From: Pseudanabaena mucicola str. Chao 1806
Lineage (GTDB): Bacteria; Cyanobacteriota; Cyanobacteriia; Pseudanabaenales; Pseudanabaenaceae
Length of the DNA: 64,000 nucleotides
Assembly: GCF_030323025.1 (NCBI RefSeq)
Contig: NZ_CP097329.1
Location: 1,767,001 to 1,831,000 of the forward strand
Direction of reading: 5' to 3'
The notes beneath the pieces were generated by a model. That model had not been told where the DNA came from. It saw nothing but the letters and a program-made list of their open reading frames with translations, and searched no databases. The position numbers were made by a program, and so were the translations under genes. Positions 1 through 9,233 of this stretch are shown here, in pieces (position 1 is the stretch's first letter; the number at the start of each line of letters is the position of its first letter).

Positions 1-1007
1 ATGTCAAAGATGATATGACGCAGGTAATCAAAGCCAAGACGAAAAATGCTCTTAGGTAAGCGACCGTGCTTTTTAGGTTTGAGGGGATTGAGCTGAGCAA
101 GCCAAAGCCCCGAAGAAAAAGCCCAACATAAAGCGAGGGTGAGTAAAGCAATAAGCTTAGAAAGACGTTCAGGGTCTTGAAGGTGAGTCGCCTCCAAACA
201 AAAGCCACGAGATTTAAAACAACCAAACAAAGTCTCAATCGCCCAACGTTTGGCATAGTCAGCAATAGCCGTATTCGGATCATGAGCAGTAGCAACAATT
301 AATAAATCGCCATCCTCCAGACGCATCGCCGCAATATAGAGCCAATGTTGCCAAACTAGTCTGGGCTTGGACAATACCTTGGATTGACCAACTTGGAGAT
401 CTTGGAAACAAACGTCAGCTCTTAGTTGTTTCTGCCCATCGTTAAGCAAGGTGTTTTTACGAATACGGATACGAAAGCGGGTACATGGGTCACAAAGCAG
501 GTAATCAAACCATTCTTCCCCCACAAATTCTCGGTCTGCGGTCAAAAAGTCGATTTTGCGGTCTCCAAATATTTCCAGAAATCGATTACACAATTCACAA
601 CGTTCACGGGTGTTCGAGTTACCTTTTTTATCCAGCATCATCCATACCAATGGGAATGCGATACCGTGATGCACTACTCCCAATGTCAGCTCATTAAATA
701 CTGTCTTACCAAATCTCCAATCGGTGCGGTCGATACTGATTACCCATGGTTCAGGTATTTTCATCACTTTGACGACCATGAAAGCGATGCTTTCATAGTC
801 CACTTCAAATTCTCGAAAAAATCTCTGTAATCTCTTATAGTGTGATTCGACTTTGGCTTCACCTCTAAATCCTGTAGCGATTTCGTCTAGGTTTACTGTC
901 TTTACTCGCATTAGTGCGATCAGGAACATCGACACAAATAAGAGTCTTGCTCTATTCCATTGCAGATGTTCATGCAACTTTTCGCGAAATACGCTAATCT
1001 CTTTCAT
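1..1007 (-). CDS. IS4-family transposase, 3' end cut by window edge
   Basis: A reading frame open from an ATG at 1007 to the left window edge (335 codons) encodes a DDE transposase of the IS4 type, which cuts and pastes its own element. Visible catalytic residues are Asp93 (in SIDRTDW), Asp158 (in TADREF) and Glu258. Glu258 lies in a perfect YREK signature, Tyr251-x2-Arg254-x3-Glu258-x6-Lys265, the hallmark of IS4 transposases. There is no internal stop or frameshift, so the gene may be active. Its stop codon and the left end of the element lie outside the window. An 11-bp hairpin sits directly upstream of the start. The family call is strong; the exact IS subgroup is not determined. Confidence 0.9.
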   Translation of the reverse strand, partial: MKEISVFREKLHEHLQWNRARLLFVSMFLIALMRVKTVNLDEIATGFRGEAKVESHYKRLQRFFREFEVDYESIAFMVVKVMKIPEPWVISIDRTDWRFGKTVFNELTLGVVHHGIAFPLVWMMLDKKGNSNTRERCELCNRFLEIFGDRKIDFLTADREFVGEEWFDYLLCDPCTRFRIRIRKNTLLNDGQKQLRADVCFQDLQVGQSKVLSKPRLVWQHWLYIAAMRLEDGDLLIVATAHDPNTAIADYAKRWAIETLFGCFKSRGFCLEATHLQDPERLSKLIALLTLALCWAFSSGLWLAQLNPLKPKKHGRLPKSIFRLGFDYLRHIIFD

Positions 1008-1049
1008 AGGGGTTTTATTTGTGATGTGATTATCTTTTATAAAACCCCT
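1008..1049 (-). promoter_or_regulatory. Hairpin in the 5' leader of the IS4 transposase
   Basis: AGGGGTTTTAT (1008-1018) and ATAAAACCCCT (1039-1049) form a perfect 11-bp stem with a 20-nt loop. The stem abuts the transposase ATG at 1007. Such structures often block translation of transposase mRNA made by read-through from outside the element; that role is inferred. Confidence 0.5.
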
Positions 1050-1290
1050 TCCTGCCTACTTTTGCAACTTTTTGTCCTGTACTAAGCACATCACGTTAAA
1101 AATAGAATCAGAAAGAATCGGAAATAAGAAAACCATGAAACTGTATATGGAGATCGCCGCCGCGAATATAACTTTTGGGAAGATTTATTAGCAAGATCAG
1201 CCTGACACACAAAAACTTTGTATGCAAATAAATCTTTGTTATTCAGGAGACATCCTTACCGAAAACCTATGTGTAATAATCACTACATCA
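1050..1290. other. Intergenic region between the IS4 gene and the GST gene
   Basis: No intact gene is visible. The outer end of the IS element probably lies near 1050-1090, but its partner repeat is outside the window. Around 1150-1204 a short open stretch ends in REYNFWEDLLARSA and a stop. It could be the tail of a broken gene, but I do not recognise it. Confidence 0.3.
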
Positions 1291-1294
1291 AATC

Positions 1295-1320
1295 TACGGT
1301 AACTTGACAAGCAAACCGTA
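1295..1320. promoter_or_regulatory. Putative sulfur-regulon operator upstream of the GST gene
   Basis: TACGGTA (1295-1301), a 12-nt spacer, then AACCGTA (1314-1320). This is one mismatch from the inverted repeat found at cysK/cysR, ssuD and ssuA with the same spacing. It lies 42 bp before the GST start, just upstream of a TATA-rich -10-like stretch, which suits an activator site. The regulator is inferred to be the CysR-like protein at 22953. Confidence 0.6.
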
Positions 1321-1362
1321 GTATATATGTATAAGACATTTACAATACGTTAAGAATCCTCC

Positions 1363-2037
1363 ATGACTGCATTACATCTTTATTTTGCCAAAGCTTCTAC
1401 ATTTGCTCAGCGCACTCGCGTCGTTCTACTCGAAAAAGGAATTGAATTCACCTCTACTGACATTGATTTCCAAAATAAACCCGCAGAATTTCTCAAGGTT
1501 TCCCGCTATGGTAAAGTCCCTGCGATTGTGCATAACGGTTTTGAAATTTACGAATCGACAATTATCAATGAATACTTAGAAGAAGTATTTCCTGAACCAG
1601 CACTTTTACCAAAGGATGCAGGTCAAAAAGCGATCGCAAGAATTTGGATTGACTATGCAAATACTCGTTTTGTCCCTGCCTTTGTGAAACTATTGCGTGG
1701 TAAAACTGTGGAAGAACAAGAGCAAGGACGCAGAGAGTTTATTGAAGCTTTGCTTTTCATTGAGCAAGAAGGATTTGGCAAATTGTCGGGCGATGGAACT
1801 TATTTTCTAGGCGATCAGTTGAGCCTAGTTGATATCAGCTTCTATCCTTGGTTTGAGCGTTTGGCAGTACTGGAAAATTTCCGCAGATTTGAACTTCCTA
1901 CGGAAACTCCTCGTATTCAGAAATGGTGGGCAGCTTTACGCGATCGCGAATCCATTAAAGCAGTTGCTAATTCCAAGGAGTTCTATCTAGAGAGATTTGC
2001 TAAAGTTCTCGGCGAACCTGCACCTGTGGTAAAATAA
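1363..2037 (+). CDS. Glutathione S-transferase family protein
   Basis: A 224-residue soluble protein with the two-domain GST layout. Residues 1-80 form the thioredoxin-like domain, with cis-Pro53 in KVPAIV and the glutathione-recognition pair Glu64-Ser65. A helical domain fills roughly residues 88-210. Ser12 or Tyr7 could act on glutathione. Family members conjugate or reduce electrophiles, or transfer glutathione in catabolic pathways. The ATG at 1363 is preceded by AATCCTCC, a weak ribosome binding site. The operator-like repeat at 1295-1320 matches those at sulfonate and cysteine genes nearby, so a role in organosulfur use or redox balance is plausible. The exact substrate cannot be read from the sequence. 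Confidence 0.88.
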   Translation: MTALHLYFAKASTFAQRTRVVLLEKGIEFTSTDIDFQNKPAEFLKVSRYGKVPAIVHNGFEIYESTIINEYLEEVFPEPALLPKDAGQKAIARIWIDYANTRFVPAFVKLLRGKTVEEQEQGRREFIEALLFIEQEGFGKLSGDGTYFLGDQLSLVDISFYPWFERLAVLENFRRFELPTETPRIQKWWAALRDRESIKAVANSKEFYLERFAKVLGEPAPVVK

Positions 2038-2047
2038 TCTGCCCTAA

Positions 2048-2875
2048 GAGAGCGGAACAAGAATATTATTAGGAATAACAACCACAAGCTTAGAATTACA
2101 TCTCACTGGAAAAACAGCGATCGTCACTGGCGGTAGCGCGGGCATTGGTCTAGCTGGACTATTTAAAGAAGGCGTGAATGTAGCGATCACGACTCGTAAT
2201 CCCGAAAAGTTAGAAAAAGCCGTTAGAGAGATTAGCGCACTTTCTAATTCTGGCAATAAAGTCATTGCGATCGCTGCGGATATCTGTCTAGCTGAAGGTG
2301 TGGATGAAGTCGTCGTCACCACACTCGAAACCTTTGAAAAAATTGATATCTTGATTAATAATGCAGGTTCTGCGAAGGCGGTAAACTTGCTAGATATTGG
2401 CGATGATGTTTTTCTGGATGCATGGAATCTCAAGTTATTGGGATATATTCACCTTGTTAGAGCTGTGATTCCCGATCAGATTAAGCGCCGTGATGGTAGT
2501 ATTGTCAACATCATTGGTGTCGCTGGGCGGACTGCTCGTCCCAATTTTCTACCTAGCAGTACGACTAACGCCGCTTTGCTAAACTTTACTCGCGGTATTT
2601 TCAAAGAACTTGCTCAACATAATATTCGTATTAACGCAATTTCTCTTGGTTTGACTAATACTGATCGCGCCAAGGATCTTGCAGAGCAACACGCAAAATT
2701 AGCGAATATTTCCGTTGAGGAATATAGAGCACAAGCAGTCAAGTCAATTCCATTAGGTCGTATCGCTCAACCTGAAGATATTGCAAATCTAGCTTTATTC
2801 TTGGTATCAGATTTAGCTGCTTCGATTACTGGAACTGAAATTCTTGTTGATGGTGGGCAAACTCCTGGGGTTTGA
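2048..2875 (+). pseudogene. Short-chain dehydrogenase/reductase with damaged 5' end
   Basis: The frame encodes an SDR Rossmann protein. The cofactor loop TGGSAGIG is coded near 2129-2152 and NNAG follows at about 2357. The C-terminal SDR tail ends in GTEILVDGGQTPGV. From the in-frame stop at 2045-2047 to the glycine-rich loop there is no ATG, GTG or TTG; the first possible start is the GTG at 2174, after the cofactor loop. GIGLA is followed directly by GLFKEG, so the helix after the loop seems about four residues shorter than usual. The catalytic YxxxK is also absent; the matching place reads RPNFLPSSTTNAALLNF. Some SDR relatives lack that Tyr naturally, so this alone is not decay. It follows the GST gene by 10 bp. 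A pseudogene or a non-canonical start are both possible. Confidence 0.6.
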
Positions 2876-2916
2876 TATTAACTTCAAGAATAGTTCTACT
2901 AAATTCTTAAAATATT

Positions 2917-3007
2917 AGGACTTACGCATTGGGTAGATGTGGTGCGGGCGAAGCCCTCACCACATCTACCTCAAGCCTAATAAATTCGTTCGGTTTGCGT
3001 AAGTCCT
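2917..3007. repeat. R-family palindromic repeat, copy R1
   Basis: A 91-bp element with terminal inverted repeats AGGACTTACGCA and TGCGTAAGTCCT and an inner palindrome around GTAGATGTGGTGCGGGC. It resembles a non-autonomous MITE. Related copies are at 10020, 15841, 18337, 46491, 53155 and 56316. Confidence 0.85.
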
Positions 3008-3015
3008 AAATATTT

Positions 3016-3104
3016 ATGACTTACACAAAAGGTTTATCGTAATGGCAATTTATGAATTGCCATTACGATGAAATTAGGGTTTCAACTCCTTATGCGTTAG
3101 TCCT
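3016..3104. repeat. Diverged R-like repeat with a 15-bp perfect hairpin
   Basis: The ends (ATGACTTACAC and TGCGTTAGTCCT) resemble R-family ends, but the interior differs. It holds a perfect 15-bp stem, 3036-3050 with 3055-3069, and a TATG loop. It lies directly downstream of R1 and overlaps a false early start of the next gene. Confidence 0.5.
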
Positions 3105-3117
3105 CATACTTTTGTAT

Positions 3118-3720
3118 ATGACAATTTATATCGATTTTTACTATGGTTTGGGAAGTCGCTATTCCTATTTAGCGGCTTCCCAAATTTCATATATTGAAGC
3201 AAGATTTGATTGTCAGTTCATTTGGAAACCACTTTTTAGCGGCAAATTAATCCAATTGTGGCAACGTAATCCATTTACTGAACAGCATGTTTCAGGGCAG
3301 TATGATTGGACATATCGTCAGCTTGATGCCAAACGATGGGCAGATTATTATGGCATTCCTTTTCATGAGCCAAAGTTAAAAAAAATTGCGCCAGAGTTAT
3401 TAGCGATCGCTGTTCTTGCAGCTAATCGATATGACTTGCTAATTAACTATAGCCATCTTCTATTTCAAAAAATATTTGCTGAGCAGATAGAAGTTGAGGT
3501 TGAGTTATTAATCAAGCTAGCGAGCAGTCTTGAAATCCCTGAAGATAATTTTCGAGAAGCGTTGCGATCGCCTCATTTACATTTAGAGTTAGATCAAATC
3601 ATCCAAGAAGCTTTTCATCGTGGAGCCTTTGGTGTACCAACATTTTTTGTTGACTCAGAAATGTTTTGGGGAAATGATCGTCTGATGTTACTAGAACATT
3701 ATCTGTCGAAAAATTTATGA
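3118..3720 (+). CDS. DsbA-family / 2-hydroxychromene-2-carboxylate isomerase-like protein
   Basis: About 200 residues beginning MTIYIDFYYGLGSRYSYLA, the first strand and helix of the GST-kappa/HCCA-isomerase branch of thioredoxin folds. The active-site serine of that branch fits one of the serines in GSRYS. The C-terminal GAFGVPTFFVDSEMFWGNDR is the conserved cis-Pro and substrate region. HCCA isomerases act with glutathione in aromatic breakdown, but many homologues have unknown substrates. I place the start at 3118 because the upstream in-frame ATG at 3052 lies inside a palindromic repeat. The gene converges with metX, 18 bp between stops. No promoter is obvious. Confidence 0.8.
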   Translation: MTIYIDFYYGLGSRYSYLAASQISYIEARFDCQFIWKPLFSGKLIQLWQRNPFTEQHVSGQYDWTYRQLDAKRWADYYGIPFHEPKLKKIAPELLAIAVLAANRYDLLINYSHLLFQKIFAEQIEVEVELLIKLASSLEIPEDNFREALRSPHLHLELDQIIQEAFHRGAFGVPTFFVDSEMFWGNDRLMLLEHYLSKNL

Positions 3721-3738
3721 TTCTCATTCTCTCGTATT

Positions 3739-4779
3739 TTAGCTGGCCAAAGCTAATAGGTCATTAAGATTTACGAGATCAATCAAAAAAGTATCATGTC
3801 CATGATTAGAGAGAAGTTTGCTAAGTTTGGCATGAGGAATAAACTGGGCTAGTTCTTCCTGTTCTTCAGGAAAATAGAGAAGATCAGTTGGTGTCGAAAT
3901 AATCAAAGTTGGCTGATGGATACTATTTAAAACCTGAAAATAATCCCCCCGATCACGTCCAAGATCATGGGTATCCATTGCTTTAGTGAGCGATATATAG
4001 ACATTGGCATCAAAACGCTTTAAAAACTTCTCCCCTTCTTGATGAAGATAATTAGAGATCACAAAATTACCATGATGATCAATCTCTCTCCCAAATCTCT
4101 CCACAAAATCGGGACGACTATAATAGGAACAAGTAGCAATCATTCGAGCGATCGCTAATCCTTGATGCGGCGGATTGTCTTGATCATAATTGCCATTTTG
4201 CCAATTGCGATCAGCATAGATTGCTTGACGTTGTGATTCTGCTAGGGCAATGCTCCAAGGAGAATGACGACCTGAAACTGAGATGGGAGCGATCGCTTTG
4301 ACTAAATCAGGGTACATTACCGCCCATTCGAGAGTTTGCATTCCTCCAAGAGAGCCACCTGTGACTAACTTCCATTGAGGAATATTTAGGCTCTGCATTA
4401 GTTCATATTGTGATCGCACCATATCACGGATCGTAATTGCAGGAAAGCTTGCACCAAAGGGTTTATCAGTTTCAGGATTGATCGAGACCGCACCTGTGGA
4501 ACCATAACAACTGCCTAAAACATTGCTACAGACGATAAAATCTTTCTCAGGATCAAAGGGTTTTCCCTCTCCAAATAGTCCACTCCACCAAACGTCAGCA
4601 TCAGCATTTGCTGTAAACCCATGACAAATTAGCACAGCATTGTCTCCATTCGCATTCAGTTCTCCCCAAGTGCGATAGGCAATTTGCACATAAGGAATTA
4701 TTCTACCTAGCTCTAGTTTTAGTGGATTGGGAATTTGATAAAACTGTGTGTGATCGGAGATAAAACCTTGGTATTTCAT
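3739..4779 (-). CDS. metX: Homoserine O-acetyltransferase
   Basis: A 346-residue alpha/beta hydrolase. It activates homoserine by acetylation from acetyl-CoA for direct sulfhydrylation in methionine synthesis. The nucleophile is Ser143 in GGSLGGMQ, His328 lies in NHGHDTFLID, and an acid residue sits near 298 in STPTDLLYF. The N-terminal GRIIPYVQIAYRTWGELN and CHGFTANADA motifs are typical of MetX. It could be a succinyltransferase, since acyl specificity is not readable here. The gene follows metY by about 50 bp on the same strand and forms the end of the leader, sORF, rhodanese, metY, metX unit, so it probably shares that control. Confidence 0.95.
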   Translation of the reverse strand: MKYQGFISDHTQFYQIPNPLKLELGRIIPYVQIAYRTWGELNANGDNAVLICHGFTANADADVWWSGLFGEGKPFDPEKDFIVCSNVLGSCYGSTGAVSINPETDKPFGASFPAITIRDMVRSQYELMQSLNIPQWKLVTGGSLGGMQTLEWAVMYPDLVKAIAPISVSGRHSPWSIALAESQRQAIYADRNWQNGNYDQDNPPHQGLAIARMIATCSYYSRPDFVERFGREIDHHGNFVISNYLHQEGEKFLKRFDANVYISLTKAMDTHDLGRDRGDYFQVLNSIHQPTLIISTPTDLLYFPEEQEELAQFIPHAKLSKLLSNHGHDTFLIDLVNLNDLLALAS

Positions 4780-4829
4780 ATTTATATTTTTGTCTTGAAG
4801 TGATACTGTAGGTACAACTTCAAGACTTG

Positions 4830-6125
<1,296 letters not shown>

Positions 6126-6401
6126 TTAAGCGACTAAAGCCGAACGATTACCGCCGCCGCAATAACAAACAATCGGGGTATTAGGATCGGCGATCGCTTC
6201 CTCAATTTTCTGCTCGATGATGCCACGACTGAGATGAATTGCGCCTTTAGCATGACCTGCATTCCATTCACTTTCTTCACGGACATCAATTATTATTGGC
6301 TTTTGCTCTACTTTTAGAGCACTTAATCCATCTATGGAGATCTCCTTAATTCTAGTTTTAGCCTCAGCCACTAGTTTCTGAAATCCTTCACTATGACTCA
6401 T
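6126..6401 (-). CDS. Short rhodanese-domain protein
   Basis: A 91-residue single-domain rhodanese. IIIDVREESEWNAGHAKGAIH is the standard domain start, and the active-site loop is Cys81-GGGN-Arg86. The protein ends five residues after that loop (ALVA), while typical single-domain rhodaneses carry another 20-25 residues with the last helix and strand. It may be truncated or a natural mini-form. Rhodaneses carry sulfane sulfur as a cysteine persulfide. Placement directly before metY (3 bp) suggests sulfur delivery or handling during homocysteine synthesis, which is inference. AAGAGGT about 8 bp before the ATG serves as its ribosome binding site. Confidence 0.85.
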   Translation of the reverse strand: MSHSEGFQKLVAEAKTRIKEISIDGLSALKVEQKPIIIDVREESEWNAGHAKGAIHLSRGIIEQKIEEAIADPNTPIVCYCGGGNRSALVA

Positions 6402-6417
6402 ATTTTTGAATACCTCT

Positions 6418-6504
6418 TCATTTTAATACCAATGCTTTACCAATCGTTGTAGCTTCAATTAATTCAATTAACTTACCTGTCTTGACATCTAAAGATAAAG
6501 CCAT
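6418..6504 (-). CDS. 28-codon small ORF at the head of the rhodanese-metY-metX unit
   Basis: ATG at 6504 to TGA at 6418 encodes MALSLDVKTGKLIELIEATT followed by IGKALVLK. It is preceded by a strong Shine-Dalgarno, AAGGAG, 10 bp before the ATG. It ends 16 bp before the rhodanese start. I do not recognise the peptide. A short peptide with a strong ribosome site, first in a sulfur-amino-acid operon and behind a structured leader, suggests a regulatory upstream ORF or a real small protein. It contains no run of Met or Cys codons, so simple attenuation by those amino acids is unlikely. Confidence 0.5.
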   Translation of the reverse strand: MALSLDVKTGKLIELIEATTIGKALVLK

Positions 6505-6620
6505 GGATCGCAATCTCCTTGTGGGCAAGGGGATGATTACTAATGCGTTTTACCCCGATTACGAGTCACATGGGCCTATCCTTCTTCTAGCCTGCGTATT
6601 TAGCAGGGGCAAGACTTAAA
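6505..6620 (-). promoter_or_regulatory. Candidate structured leader (riboswitch-like) of the rhodanese-metY-metX operon
   Basis: On the minus strand, about 115 nt run from a promoter-like pair (TTGTCA, 18 bp, TATAGA at about 6618-6648) to the small ORF. The leader holds a CCTGC-7 nt-GCAGG hairpin (6591-6607). It also holds a second hairpin whose arms CCTTG and CAAGG flank a CCCA loop, so that the 3' arm covers the AAGGAG Shine-Dalgarno. GTAATC occurs twice, and a GGGG run could pair with the CCCC next to the second hairpin. I could not match it to SAM-I, SAM-II, SAH, cobalamin or glutamine riboswitch cores by eye. Confidence 0.4.
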
Positions 6621-6801
6621 TCTATACATATCGAAGTCGCAAAGTGACAAGTTGACAGCTAAAGCAGCGATCCTTTCTCCCAGAAATTTTCAGTATAATC
6701 TTGGTTAGCCGACAATACCTCTTGCAAAATTTGGCTCATAACCTTTGTACCCCTAGTTTTTATTCGTGATCAGGTTTATAAATTTGATTATTTACTAAAA
6801 C

Positions 6802-6827
6802 TACGATAAGTTGATGTAAATACCGTA
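6802..6827. promoter_or_regulatory. Putative sulfur-regulon operator (distal ssuD site)
   Basis: TACGATA (6802-6808), 12-nt spacer, TACCGTA (6821-6827), flanked by C and G as at other copies. One mismatch from the perfect repeat at cysK/cysR. It lies between the divergent met leader and ssuD and could serve either. Confidence 0.6.
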
Positions 6828-7033
6828 GATTACTAAATCAAAATTAGCACCTTGACATCTCAAAAGCAAGCTTTTGAATTGCATTAAGCATGGGTTATTA
6901 ACGATTAAATTGATCCGTAAATTAATCTAAAAACCTTTAACAATTAATGATTTGCAGACAAACACCTAAATAATCGTGTATATGACGTAGATTTATTGCT
7001 GTTATGTAATCATCTATGTAATACTACAAAAAC

Positions 7034-7059
7034 TACGGTATGTTTGTGTGTTTAGCGTA
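7034..7059. promoter_or_regulatory. Putative sulfur-regulon operator (proximal ssuD site)
   Basis: TACGGTA (7034-7040), 12-nt spacer, TAGCGTA (7053-7059), one mismatch. Only 20 bp separate it from the ssuD GTG. At that place it would cover the promoter or early transcript, which fits repression or a site near the start of transcription. Confidence 0.6.
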
Positions 7060-7079
7060 GTAAAGGATAGGAGTCAGTT

Positions 7080-8252
7080 GTGCAAATTTTTTGGTTTATT
7101 CCCACCCATGGTGACGGGCGCTATCTTGGCACAAGTATTGGAGGTAGATCTACCGATCTAACCTATCTTCAACAAATTGCTCAAGCTGTTGATCGACTTG
7201 GCTACACAGGAGCGCTCTTACCAACAGGACGATCGTGTGATGACGCTTGGATTGTTGCCTCGACATTACTTCCTGTTACTCAGCGTATGAAGTTCTTAGT
7301 AGCAGTACGTCCTGGTTTGATGTCTCCTGGGGTGGCAGCGAGAATGGCAGCGACTTTTGATCGCCTATCGGGTGGCAGATTATTAATTAATGTGGTTACG
7401 GGTGGCGATCCTGTGGAACTAGCAGGTGATGGATTGCACTTAGATCACACATCGCGCTATGAGCTAACCGATGAATTTCTCACCGCTTGGCGTGAAATTT
7501 GTGCTGGTACTTCTGATTTTAAAGGCAAATATCTTGATATTCGTGAGGGCAAGCTGCTCTTCACTCCATTACAAAAACCGCATCCCCCATTATGGTTTGG
7601 TGGTTCTTCGGATATTGCTCATAAGATAGCATGCAAACATATTGATACCTATTTGACTTGGGGTGAACCACCTGCAAAGGTTGCTGAAAAAATTGCGACG
7701 GTCAAAAAATTAGCAGAAGCCGAGGGCAGAAAGATTAAGTTTGGAGTTCGTCTCCATGTAGTCGTGCGGGAAACTAGGAGTGAGGCTTGGGAAGCGGCTC
7801 ATAATCTGATTCGCTATGTTGATGAAGATTCGATCGCTAAAGCGCAGCAAGTTTATGCACGCATGGATTCTGTTGGACAAAGAAAGATGTCCGAGTTGCA
7901 TGGTGGTAAGCGGGACAACTTAGAAATTAGTCCTGACCTATGGGCTGGTATAGGACTGATTCGGGGTGGTGCGGGGACTGCTCTTGTAGGTGATGCTGAT
8001 ACGGTAGCCGAGAGACTGCTAGAGTACAACGACCTAGGCATTGATAACTTCATTCTATCTGGATATCCTCACTTAGAAGAGGCATATCGAGCAGCGGAGT
8101 TGTTATTTCCACGGTTGCCGCTAGAGAACTTACCAAATAGCGATCGCCAAGTGATGACTGGACCTTTTGGTGAAATTTTAGCAAATGAAGATGTACCTAA
8201 AGGTCATCCAGACAAAATTGATATTAAAGAACCTCAACCTACGGTGGATTAA
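7080..8252 (+). CDS. ssuD: FMNH2-dependent alkanesulfonate monooxygenase
   Basis: A 390-residue luciferase-like flavin monooxygenase. It cleaves C1-substituted alkanesulfonates to an aldehyde and sulfite using reduced FMN. The start [19 protein letters not shown], the [16 protein letters not shown] stretch, [15 protein letters not shown] and [14 protein letters not shown] are all characteristic of SsuD. The GTG start at 7080 follows TAGGAG in the right place. No partner flavin reductase (ssuE) is visible in the window, so reduced FMN must come from elsewhere. ssuC starts directly after the stop codon. Two operator-like repeats lie upstream, suggesting sulfur-limited expression. Confidence 0.94.
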   Translation: MQIFWFIPTHGDGRYLGTSIGGRSTDLTYLQQIAQAVDRLGYTGALLPTGRSCDDAWIVASTLLPVTQRMKFLVAVRPGLMSPGVAARMAATFDRLSGGRLLINVVTGGDPVELAGDGLHLDHTSRYELTDEFLTAWREICAGTSDFKGKYLDIREGKLLFTPLQKPHPPLWFGGSSDIAHKIACKHIDTYLTWGEPPAKVAEKIATVKKLAEAEGRKIKFGVRLHVVVRETRSEAWEAAHNLIRYVDEDSIAKAQQVYARMDSVGQRKMSELHGGKRDNLEISPDLWAGIGLIRGGAGTALVGDADTVAERLLEYNDLGIDNFILSGYPHLEEAYRAAELLFPRLPLENLPNSDRQVMTGPFGEILANEDVPKGHPDKIDIKEPQPTVD

Positions 8253-9092
8253 ATGGAACAGTCGTTTAGCGCTTCGCCTCAGTCGGTGCCCAAATCCCTG
8301 AGCCAGAAGTTGCGAAATCCCCTCTATAAAGTTTGGCGCAGTTTTTTACCTTGGCTAGTGCCAATGTTTGCTATTGTTCTATGGCAACTTCTATCTCAAG
8401 CAGGTGTGATTTCTTCCAAAATTTTGCCTGCACCACTTGATGTTTTGAAGGTTGGGATCAAGCTAGCTCAATCTGGAGAACTCCTCAAACATATCACCAT
8501 TAGCGGAACGAGAGCTTTAATCGGTTTTGCGATCGGTGGTGGTATTGGATTTCTGTTGGGTTTAATCAATGGTTCATTTATAATCGCTGAAACTCTTCTG
8601 GATACTTCACTTCAGATGCTTCGGAATATCCCTCACCTTGCCCTAATTCCACTCGTGATTCTCTGGTTTGGCATTGGTGAAGAGGCGAAGATCTTTCTTG
8701 TAGTGATTGGCGTGATGTTTCCTATATACCTCAATACTTACCACGGCATCCGTACTGTAGATTCAGGACTAATTGAGATGGGTAAAGTCTATGGCTTGAA
8801 TTCTCTCAAAATCTTCTGGGAAATTGTTTTACCAAGTGCCTTACCTTCTATCCTTGTTGGCGTGCGCTTTTCTCTAGGAATTATGTGGCTAACACTAATT
8901 GTTTCGGAAACGATCGCTTCAGATTCAGGTATTGGCTACTTAGCGATGAATGCAAGAGAGTTCCTGCAAACCGACGTGGTGGTATTTGCAATTTTACTCT
9001 ATGCCTTACTTGGTAAACTTGCTGATGCTGTGGCGCGCTTTTTAGAATCATCTTTACTGCAATGGCATCCTTCCTATAGCAAATCGCCCTAG
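8253..9092 (+). CDS. ssuC: Aliphatic sulfonate ABC transporter permease
   Basis: A 279-residue inner-membrane protein with about six hydrophobic segments. The cytoplasmic coupling loop sits around residues 160-200 (EMGKVYGLNSLKIFWEIVLP, then SALPSILVGVR). It belongs to the SsuC/TauC group of binding-protein-dependent permeases. The ATG touches the ssuD stop, so translation is likely coupled. It pairs with the ATPase at 9234. A substrate-binding protein is encoded after a repeat, at 10467. Which sulfonate is carried (alkanesulfonate, taurine or another) cannot be told from the sequence. Confidence 0.93.
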   Translation: MEQSFSASPQSVPKSLSQKLRNPLYKVWRSFLPWLVPMFAIVLWQLLSQAGVISSKILPAPLDVLKVGIKLAQSGELLKHITISGTRALIGFAIGGGIGFLLGLINGSFIIAETLLDTSLQMLRNIPHLALIPLVILWFGIGEEAKIFLVVIGVMFPIYLNTYHGIRTVDSGLIEMGKVYGLNSLKIFWEIVLPSALPSILVGVRFSLGIMWLTLIVSETIASDSGIGYLAMNAREFLQTDVVVFAILLYALLGKLADAVARFLESSLLQWHPSYSKSP

Positions 9093-9233
9093 TTAATCTT
9101 GGGAGTGATCGATAGATTAGGATGGGCGAACAAAAGCCTTAACCTATCTTAAATCCTCCTATCCCTCAAGTGAGAACTAAATCAACAACCAAATATTTTC
9201 TCAAACAGCTTAAAATATTAGGATTAAATTATT

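Larger units (their letters stand above)
6649..7079. other. Divergent control region between the met leader and ssuD
   Basis: A 430-bp AT-rich region without a supported gene. It contains two copies of the TACGGTA-N12-TACCGTA type repeat (listed separately). Nothing else was recognised. Confidence 0.5.

Noticed and set aside
426-830. Plus-strand open frames across the IS4 transposase
   Set aside because: The minus strand codes a full DDE transposase with YREK motif over the same bases; plus-strand frames have no family features.
2917-3104. CRISPR array from R-type palindromes
   Set aside because: Copies are scattered over 50 kb, 91 bp long, and not separated by equal spacers; no cas genes.
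3052-3117. Earlier start of the HCCA-isomerase-like gene at 3052
   Set aside because: It lies in a perfect hairpin of a repeat, and the conserved family N-terminus begins at 3118.
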